Under the pieces are notes generated by a model. That model searched no databases and had not been told where the DNA came from. It worked only from the letters and a program-made list of their open reading frames with translations. From Lachnospiraceae bacterium (GTDB taxonomy: Bacteria; Bacillota; Clostridia; Lachnospirales; Lachnospiraceae), in NCBI GenBank assembly GCA_015057635.1, contig SVEB01000045.1, positions 1 to 38,072 of the forward strand: DNA of 38,072 bases, given 5' to 3'. Both the position numbers and the translations under genes were made by a program. Positions within the stretch are counted from its first letter, which is position 1. Each line of letters opens with the position of its first letter. Positions 31,967 through 38,072 of the stretch are shown here, piece by piece.

Positions 31967-33898
31967 ATGCACAAAAAATTGTCCAAAGAAGCATATGGTG
32001 GCGTAAAAGGCAAGGATTATGTGCCTTATGTTTCAAGCGGCTCCAGGCAGGGAGGAAGCATTTCGGTATTGATTATCGGTATCTTGCTGGCAGTTCTATT
32101 TGCTGCATCGACTGCTTATTCCGGCATGAAGTCAGGTCTTACGGTAGCAGCCGGTATTCCTGGTTCTATCATTGGTTCCGGTCTGATCGCTATTTTTTCA
32201 AAGAAGAAAAGCATTTTAGGCAAGAACTTAGTTCAGGGTATGTCAAGCGGAGGCGAGTCTATTGCCAGCGGTGTTATCTATTTGCTTCCTGCCATCCTTT
32301 TAATTGGCGCAAGGGTATCATTCTTAGAAGGCTTCCTTGTTTCCATCGGTGGTGTTTTATTTGGTATGGCAATCAGTTCTCTTGTTTATAAGAACATGAT
32401 TGTAGAAGAGCATGGAAAACTGATGTATCCGGAATCTCTTGCTATTTCTGAGACGCTTGTTGCATCAGAAGGTGCCGGAGAGTCCATGAAGTATATGGGA
32501 ATCGGCTTTGGTGTCGGCGGTCTGATCACCGTAGTGACCGGCTCCTTTTTAAATGTCGCAAATAGTGTTGTCAGCTCTGTAAATGAGAAGTTCTACAAAT
32601 GGACGTTTGAGATTGATGCAAATCCATCGTTATTAGGAATTGGATTTCTTGTTTGACTTGATGTTTCTGTGACGATGTTTGCAGGTTCTATTCTGGCCAA
32701 TTTCGCAGTACTTCCTCTGATCGCTTATTTTTCCGGATTCGCACACCCGGGTGAGTTTATCTGGAACAATGCAGGAGTTGCTTTAAGGGAGATGCAGGTA
32801 AATCACATTGCCGGCAGTTATGTAAAATACATCGGTGCCGGTATGATGTTAGCAGGCGGTCTGATTGGTGCTATTAAGCTGATCCCTACCATTATTAGCT
32901 CTATTCGCGATACAATCGGTGCAAAATCCGATGAAAAAGCAGAAGGTTCCTCCTTTACGACTATTATTTTAATTGCAGCAGTCGTAATTGGATTTATTGG
33001 TGGATTCTTGGCATCCGATGGAAATATCGGCATGGCAATTGGAATATCCCTGTTATCTTTCTTTTTATCCTTACTGTTTGTTATCGTATCCGGACGTTTA
33101 GCAGGTACAATCGGTACATCCAATTTACCGGTATCCGGTATGACAATCGCTTCTCTTGTTATTGTAACACTTGTATTCGTAATTATGGGATGGGTTAGCA
33201 CAGAGGATAATAAAGCGCTTCTGTTATTCGGTACGTTTATTGTTACTGCCATTTCTGTAGCCGGAGGTTATGCTCAGTCTCAGAAGGTTGCATTTATCAT
33301 AGGTGGCGAGAAAAAGGAAATGGATCTTTATTTCCTGATTTCCGGTGTGGTTGGTGTAGCAGTGGTAGTCGGTGTTATAGAGCTGTTATCTGACCAGCTA
33401 TCTATGACTGGTGACAATGTGCCATTTGCACTTCCACAGGCAAACTTGATCTCCACCCTGACAGCCGGTATTATGTCTGGAGAACTTCCATGGCATATGA
33501 TTATTGTAGGTGTCATCATTGGTATCGTATTATTCTTGTTAAAGCTTCCAATCATGACAATTGCAATCGGTTTCTATCTTCCAATCGCAACAACCGCTAT
33601 TATCTTAGTTGGTGCTCTGATTCGTGTTCTCATTGAGAAACTTTGCAAATCTGAGGCAGAAAAGGAAGCGCGTGTAAGCAATGGTATCAGCCTTTCATCC
33701 GGTCTTGTTGCCGGAGGTTCTATTATTGGTCTGCTAGGTATTATCCTTCAGGTACTTGGTGTAATCGATCCAACAGGACCTGTAGGCTTTGCAGCATCCA
33801 ATGGAATGGCATATATCCTTCTTGCTATTTTAGTCGTATTCACAATCATTCCGCTGATTGCGGGAAAAGTACACACGAAAACGAATTCCGATTCGTAA
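31967..33898 (+). pseudogene. OPT-family oligopeptide transporter, interrupted by one in-frame TGA
   Basis: Read through a single TGA (32654-32656), this is one frame of 643 sense codons, the normal length of an OPT transporter (about 640 residues, up to 16 helices). Both halves are intact: SGGESIASG, KLMYPESLAISETLVASEGAGESMKY and the GIGF segment before the stop; MFAGSILANF, LKLPIMTIAIGFYLPIATTAIILVGALIR and NGISLSSGLVAGGSIIGLLGIILQ after it. The stop replaces codon 230. In homologues I would expect Gly there, and GGA to TGA is one base change. No ribosome site precedes the second half (possible starts at 32669 and 32675), so it should not be translated alone. ATG 31967 follows AAAGGAGAGG. 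Either a recent nonsense mutation or a base-call error; selenocysteine is unlikely. Confidence 0.8.
32654..32656 (+). other. Premature in-frame TGA of the OPT transporter gene
   Basis: The only stop in a 1.9-kb otherwise open frame. The frame, codon style and family motifs continue immediately after it without any insertion or deletion. Confidence 0.9.
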
Positions 33899-33943
33899 CC
33901 ATTTTAAAATGGAATTTTAAGAAGAAGTAAAATCCTAGTAAAA

Positions 33944-34020
33944 AAAGCCGGAAACGGTATTTGATGTTATTTTGTGAACGAAATCACAAAGAAATATCAG
34001 ATGCCGTTTTCGGCTTTCTT
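33944..34020 (+). terminator. Long hairpin terminator after the OPT gene
   Basis: Arms 33944-33976 and 33985-34017 pair over about 33 bp with several mismatches and G-U pairs. The base is AAAGCCG with CGGCTTT, followed by CTTCTT. It is A-rich on the left and T-rich on the right. Confidence 0.78.
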
Positions 34021-34075
34021 CTTATATAAATAGCAAATGACAGAACTTTGATTAATTTTCCATTTTTAAGATGGG

Positions 34076-34091
34076 TTGTGCAAATGCACAA
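34076..34091. promoter_or_regulatory. Palindromic operator candidate upstream of glycerate kinase
   Basis: A perfect inverted repeat TTGTGCA, AA, TGCACAA. Its left half could also serve as a -35 (TTGTGC) with TGTGAT 17 bp downstream. It lies 140 bp before glycerate kinase, and a CdaR-type regulator gene starts nearby at 37237, so it is a plausible binding site for that or another regulator. Downstream, 34142-34149 and 34193-34200 can pair (one G-U pair) around small hairpins. Confidence 0.5.
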
Positions 34092-34230
34092 AAAGAAATG
34101 TGATATCTTCAATAGGATTCTAAAACAAAGTATAGTATCCTAGATACCAGTGGAGGACATCCTGTATATGGGGAGCCGGTAAACGGACTATGTGGTGTCT
34201 GAAGTAAGTTTTTAAGGAGACGAAAATAAA

Positions 34231-35370
34231 ATGAAAAAAGATTTTGTATTGGTTTTAGCACCAGATTCCTTTAAAGAAAGCATGACAGCAAAAGAAGCCT
34301 GTGAAGCAATGGAAAGAGGAGCAAAGAAGGTAAATCCGGATATCACTTGCATTCATGTGCCAATGGCAGACGGTGGAGAAGGAACAATGCAGTCTCTTGT
34401 AGATGCAACAGGCGGAACTGTATTTACTACAACTGTTGTTGGACCACTTGGAAAACAGGTGGAAGCACAGTATGGTATCTTAGGTGACGGGAAAATCGGT
34501 ATTTTAGAAATGGCAAGTGCCAGCGGAATCGAATTAGTTCCTCAGGCAGACAGAAACCCATTAACAGCAACTACATACGGCACAGGCCAGCTGATTAAAG
34601 CATGTCTTGACAAAGGCGTAAAGAAACTTTTAATCGGAATTGGCGGAAGCGCTACAAACGACGGCGGTGCTGGTATGGTACAGGCACTCGGCGGTAGACT
34701 GCTTGACAAAGAAGGAAACGAGTTAGCATATGGCGGCGGTGAATTAGGAAAATTACATTCCATCGATTTAACCGGATTCGATGCACGTCTGAAAGATGTT
34801 GTTGTTGAAGTAGCATGTGACGTTAGCAATCCTCTTTGTGGAGAAAAAGGCGCATCTCATGTATTCGGACCACAAAAAGGTGCAACTAAGGAAATGGTTG
34901 AACTTTTAGATGCGAATTTAAGACACTATGCAGAAGTTATTAAAGAACAGACAGGAAAAGATGTAATCGATGCTCCAGGTGCAGGTGCGGCAGGCGGTTT
35001 AGGTGCAGGTCTTATGGCATTTGCAGACGGTACTCTGAAAAAGGGTATTGAGATGGTAATCGAATATGCCGGATTAGAAGATAAAGTGAAGGATGCAGAT
35101 ATGGTATGGACTGGTGAAGGAAGTATTGACTTCCAGACACAGTACGGCAAAACTCCATTAGGCGTTGCGACAGTGGCAAAGAAATACAATAAGCCAGTTG
35201 TTGCATTAGCCGGAAGAGTAGGGGGAGGCTCCGAAGTCCTTTTTGATAAAGGCATTGATGCAATCTTCGGCATTATGAAAGGTGTTTGCAGCATTGAAGA
35301 GGCTTTAGCAAAAGGCCAGGAAAATGTAGAAAAGACAGCAGAAAATATTATTCGTTTAATGAATCTGTAA
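34231..35370 (+). CDS. glxK: Glycerate kinase (type II, GlxK/GarK family)
   Basis: A full-length 379-residue glycerate kinase. Family marks are LAPDSFKESMTAKEAC at the N-terminus, VPMADGGEGTMQSLV (about 43-57), GIGGSATNDGGAGM (about 136-149), APGAGAAGGLGAGL and WTGEGSIDFQTQYGKTPLGVA. It phosphorylates D-glycerate with ATP, in this family to 2-phosphoglycerate, which enolase converts to phosphoenolpyruvate. The ATG follows AAGGAGACG. A pyruvate kinase gene starts 56 bases after its stop, which fits the same route. Codon use is strongly biased toward TTA, GAA and GCA, as in highly expressed genes. A palindromic operator candidate lies upstream. Confidence 0.95.
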   Translation: MKKDFVLVLAPDSFKESMTAKEACEAMERGAKKVNPDITCIHVPMADGGEGTMQSLVDATGGTVFTTTVVGPLGKQVEAQYGILGDGKIGILEMASASGIELVPQADRNPLTATTYGTGQLIKACLDKGVKKLLIGIGGSATNDGGAGMVQALGGRLLDKEGNELAYGGGELGKLHSIDLTGFDARLKDVVVEVACDVSNPLCGEKGASHVFGPQKGATKEMVELLDANLRHYAEVIKEQTGKDVIDAPGAGAAGGLGAGLMAFADGTLKKGIEMVIEYAGLEDKVKDADMVWTGEGSIDFQTQYGKTPLGVATVAKKYNKPVVALAGRVGGGSEVLFDKGIDAIFGIMKGVCSIEEALAKGQENVEKTAENIIRLMNL

Positions 35371-35426
35371 TTGGACGGACCGCTAAGGGACATTTTGAAT
35401 AGAAAAAGGTAGAGGTATTAGTTATT

Positions 35427-36449
35427 ATGAGAAAGACAAGAATTATTTGTACAATTGGACCAGCAAGCAATAAAGAAAACGTATTAGCAGAATTAATGGA
35501 AGCCGGCATGAATGTTTCCAGACATAACTTCTCTCATGGAAGCTATGAAGATAACGGCAAGACAATCGAAGCAGTAAGAAAAGTAAAGAATGAATTAGGA
35601 AAGAACGTGGAAATTCTTTTAGATACAAAAGGACCGGAAATCAGAACAGGTAAGTTCGAAGGCGATAAGGTTACTTTAGTAGAGGGAACAGACTTCACAT
35701 TAGTTTGCGGCGAACAGATCGTAGGTAACAGCACAACATCCGCAATCAGCTACAAAGATTTATGCAATGATGTTAAGCCAGGCGACTTAATCTTAATCGC
35801 AGACGGTTTAGTTGGCTTAGAAGTAAAAGAAATCGAAGGCAATAAGATCAAATGTGTTGTTAAGAACAATGCGACAATCGGTAACTTCAAGAACGTTAAC
35901 GTACCAGGCGTTGTTACAAAATTACCGGCAATCAGCGAAAAAGATGCGGAAGATTTAAAATTTGGCGTTCAGATGGGCATTGATTTAGTTGCGGCTTCTT
36001 TCGTAAGAACAGCAGCGGACGTTGCAGAAGTAAAGAGAGTATTAGCGGAAAACGGCGGAAGCCACATTAAGGTATTTTCTAAGATCGAAAATCACGAAGG
36101 TGTGGAAAATATCGATGAGATCATTGAGGCTTCTGACGGAATCATGGTTGCAAGAGGTGACCTTGGTGTTGAAATTCCTTTAGAGGAAGTTCCATTTGTT
36201 CAGAAGATGATCATCAAGAAATGTAATAAGGCTGGAAAACCAGTTATTACAGCGACTCAGATGCTAGAGTCTATGACAGCAAATCCAAGACCTACTAGAG
36301 CGGAAGTTTCTGACGTTGCAAATGCGGTTATGGATGGTACTAACTTCGTTATGTTAAGCGGCGAGACAGCAAGCGGTAAATACCCAGTAGAGGCCGTATC
36401 CATTATGTCCCGCATCGTAAAACGCACCGAAGAAGAGATGGCTTGCTAG
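35427..36449 (+). CDS. pyk: Pyruvate kinase, short form without C-terminal regulatory domain
   Basis: A 340-residue pyruvate kinase with the whole catalytic A/B part: [16 protein letters not shown] start, [26 protein letters not shown] with catalytic Lys219, [12 protein letters not shown], and [38 protein letters not shown]. It stops at KRTEEEMAC, just where the linker to the C-terminal domain begins in standard enzymes of about 470 residues or more. Allosteric control through that domain is therefore lost. It converts phosphoenolpyruvate and ADP to pyruvate and ATP and is in operon with glycerate kinase. A large foldback element begins 20 bases after the stop, so loss of the tail by that element is possible; a naturally short form is the alternative. 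Confidence 0.93.
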   Translation: MRKTRIICTIGPASNKENVLAELMEAGMNVSRHNFSHGSYEDNGKTIEAVRKVKNELGKNVEILLDTKGPEIRTGKFEGDKVTLVEGTDFTLVCGEQIVGNSTTSAISYKDLCNDVKPGDLILIADGLVGLEVKEIEGNKIKCVVKNNATIGNFKNVNVPGVVTKLPAISEKDAEDLKFGVQMGIDLVAASFVRTAADVAEVKRVLAENGGSHIKVFSKIENHEGVENIDEIIEASDGIMVARGDLGVEIPLEEVPFVQKMIIKKCNKAGKPVITATQMLESMTANPRPTRAEVSDVANAVMDGTNFVMLSGETASGKYPVEAVSIMSRIVKRTEEEMAC

Positions 36450-36468
36450 GTGGCTTTGATTTAGGGGG

Positions 36469-36830
36469 TATCGCCTGAAGTCCCAGGTGGCATGGCAAGT
36501 GGCGGCGCTTTGACGCGGACTTGCTATGCGGCGTCAGCCGGCGGGCAGGAGTAAAAGGGGTTATATATTTTTCAATGTTCGTTACAAGCTCGAACAAAAA
36601 TAAGAGGAGTCCTCGACTATCAGACAGGAAAACGCTGTCTGATAGTCGAGGACTCCTCTTATTTTTGTTCGCCTTGATGCCGTACATTTGAAAAAATATA
36701 CCCCCTTTTACTCCCGCCCGCCGACTGCCACCGCATGGCAAGTCCACGTCAAAGCACCGCCACTTGCCACGCCACCTGGGACTTTAGGCGATATCACAAT
36801 GCGTTTCAAAAACCGAAACGCATTGTGATA
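36469..36830. repeat. Long foldback element B plus companion hairpin
   Basis: Left arm 36469-36627 and right arm 36635-36793 are inverted repeats of 159 bases each with a 7-base loop and scattered mismatches. The inner 40 bases are nearly perfect, with apex CTATCAGACAGGAAA and A/T-flanked GAGGAGTCCTCG. Next, a perfect 16-bp hairpin (36792-36807 with 36815-36830) has core ATGCGTTTC and GAAACGCAT and a 7-base loop. This is the same design as the element at 11894-12130, but the outer arms differ. TTCGATGGG follows both (12155 and 36864). The rest of 36831-37150 is A/T-rich with no supported gene. Confidence 0.92.
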
Positions 36831-37150
36831 CAACACTAGGCGGGAAAAGACGCTGACGCTGTTTTCGATGGGCGAACAGGTGTGATGAGGAAAGGCGAAA
36901 AGAGGTAGCAAGGTTTTTGAAAAAAGGAAAATATTAATAGGCAGAGTACTTATGTGATATCAATCAATGGGAGAGGGGAGACGATAATAGCGATGATGAT
37001 AGAGGGAGAGTACATAAAATATATAGATATATGGAATAGTCAAAAAAATAGGTATTATTGTGATTATTTGATTGAAACTACACAATAAACCATATAGAAT
37101 AGAAAACCAGATAGCGGAAAACATAGAATTGATAGTAAGGAGGGGAATTT

Positions 37151-37207
37151 AAACTTGTGAGCCGTTTTTGGCACCAGTCCCAGAGCCAAAAACACGGCTC
37201 CAAGTTT
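37151..37207 (+). promoter_or_regulatory. Leader hairpin before the CdaR-type regulator gene
   Basis: AAACTTGTGAGCCG and TTTTTGGC pair with GCCAAAAACACGGCTCCAAGTTT over about 22 bp, with a 12-base loop. No T-run follows, so it is not an ordinary terminator. It lies 29 bases before the start codon and could be an operator dyad or an mRNA control element. Confidence 0.55.
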
Positions 37208-37236
37208 GAGTGACTCTGCAGAGAAAGGGTTTGAGT

Positions 37237-38072
37237 ATGAAACTTTCGAAAACGATTGCGCAGAAGATTGTAGGAGAGATGATGAGTGTGCTTCCTTATA
37301 ATGTGAATGTGATGAATGAGAAAGGAATTATTATAGGGAGCGGAGATAAGGCACGAATCGGACAGGCACATGAAGGGGCGATTGAGGCAATCAAACGTGG
37401 GATGACGGTGGAGATTAGGGAAGAAGCGGATAAGATGAAGGCCGGGATTAATGAGCCGATTATTCTAAATGGGGAACTGATCGGGGTAATTGGGATTACC
37501 GGTAATCCGGATGAGGTGAGGCCGTTTGGGAAGATCGTGAAGGCGGCAGCCATGCTTTTGATTGAACAGACAAAGAGCGATGAGGAGAATCACAACCGGA
37601 GTCTGAACCGGCATAAGTTTTATCTGGAATTGAGCCAGAAGGCAAAGTATGAGGAGCCATTTCTGGAAAGAGGAAGAGAGTATGGAATGGATCTTACGAA
37701 GGAAATGGTTGTAGTGATTACGGAAGGTAATGTGGATACGACTGAGTTTAAGGGATTGCTTCAAAAGTACCCTCATCATGTGGAGGTTACCAATCAGGTT
37801 CTGTTTTTTGCGACAGGATTAAGGGAGTTAGAAATGATGATTCAGGATCTGAAGGAGAATCCACAGGTTATGAAGATCAGCGTGGGAACAAGAGAGAAGT
37901 TGGCGGCAGAGTCTTTTAAGAAGGCAGAACTGGCGTTAGAAGTAGGACAAAAGGTAAGGCCATCCGCAAAAGTGTATTTATATGAAGAGCTGCGTCTTCT
38001 GATTAATATCTCTCATCCAAATAAGGAGTTCTTTGGGGAGGTTATCTCTAATCTTGATAAGGCGGGCAATAA
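37237..38072 (+). CDS. cdaR: CdaR-type carbohydrate-diacid regulator, 3' end beyond the window
   Basis: The frame is open from ATG 37237 to the window edge (278 full codons), so the gene is cut by the window and not by mutation. The N-terminal 130 residues match the sugar-diacid recognition domain: LSKTIAQKIVGEMMSVLPYNVNVMNEKGIIIGSGD, RIGQAHEGAIEAIKRG, and INEPIILNGELIGVIGITG. The following part is the central domain, and the PucR-type helix-turn-helix expected at the C-terminus would lie outside. In E. coli CdaR (SdaR) activates glucarate, galactarate and glycerate genes, including a glycerate kinase. Here glycerate kinase is 3 kb upstream on the same strand. AAAGGG precedes the ATG. Confidence 0.88.
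   Translation, partial: MKLSKTIAQKIVGEMMSVLPYNVNVMNEKGIIIGSGDKARIGQAHEGAIEAIKRGMTVEIREEADKMKAGINEPIILNGELIGVIGITGNPDEVRPFGKIVKAAAMLLIEQTKSDEENHNRSLNRHKFYLELSQKAKYEEPFLERGREYGMDLTKEMVVVITEGNVDTTEFKGLLQKYPHHVEVTNQVLFFATGLRELEMMIQDLKENPQVMKISVGTREKLAAESFKKAELALEVGQKVRPSAKVYLYEELRLLINISHPNKEFFGEVISNLDKAGN

Noticed and set aside
32657..32720. Selenocysteine insertion at the internal TGA of the OPT gene
   Set aside because: A GCAGGTTCT loop-like motif follows, but no stem can be formed around it, its distance from the TGA is wrong, and OPT transporters are not known selenoproteins.
36403..36911. Minus-strand reading frames across foldback B
   Set aside because: Same reason as for A: they come from the inverted repeat and overlap the end of pyruvate kinase.

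Overview
The window looks like chromosome of a low-GC anaerobic Firmicute, most likely a Lachnospiraceae (class Clostridia). This is inferred from strong purine-rich Shine-Dalgarno sites, A/T-biased codons, many lipobox proteins with acidic low-complexity linkers, CUT1 sugar ABC operons without their own ATPase, and clostridial protein styles throughout. No tRNA, rRNA, CRISPR array, transposase or phage gene was seen.

Layout. (1) 1-3310: the tail of a YjdF-like protein, then a minus-strand four-gene operon encoding an ABC exporter split into membrane subunit, ATPase, membrane subunit and a MerR regulator. It is preceded by a promoter with the 19-bp spacer typical of MerR control. (2) 3465-7472: a lipoprotein, a kinase-like phosphotransferase and a convergent catalase. 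(3) 7656-11257: a sugar-type ABC operon (binding protein, then two permeases) with its own promoter, an intercistronic stem-loop and a terminator. (4) 11522-15760: a MmcQ/YjbR protein, a large inverted-repeat element, a Nudix hydrolase plus phosphotransferase pair, and a 5'-nucleotidase-type lipoprotein. (5) 15941-18560: a SUV3-like helicase with two small proteins. (6) 18719-22762: a second ABC operon of LplB/LplC/binding-protein type. (7) 22829-30705: the most unusual operon, an OB/NfeD-like membrane protein, a flotillin-like SPFH protein and a 1654-residue AAA+ ATPase, all very tightly spaced. (8) 30770-38072: a GT8 glycosyltransferase, an OPT-type oligopeptide transporter gene broken by one in-frame TGA, glycerate kinase plus a short pyruvate kinase, a second large inverted-repeat element, and the start of a CdaR-type sugar-diacid regulator.

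How the parts may work together. Glycerate kinase, pyruvate kinase and the CdaR-like regulator make a plausible glycerate or sugar-acid module. A perfect 7-bp-arm palindrome lies in front of glycerate kinase. The two sugar ABC operons probably share an ATPase encoded elsewhere. The flotillin operon probably makes a membrane-microdomain scaffold served by a very large ATPase; its role is not known to me.

The two signals I rate highest are the flotillin/OB/giant-ATPase operon, and a dispersed family of long foldback elements (11894-12130, 36469-36830, with a shorter relative at 30621-30700). The foldback elements share a conserved apex, and their arms differ between copies while staying self-complementary. 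Coordinates and motifs were read by eye; no database search was run.
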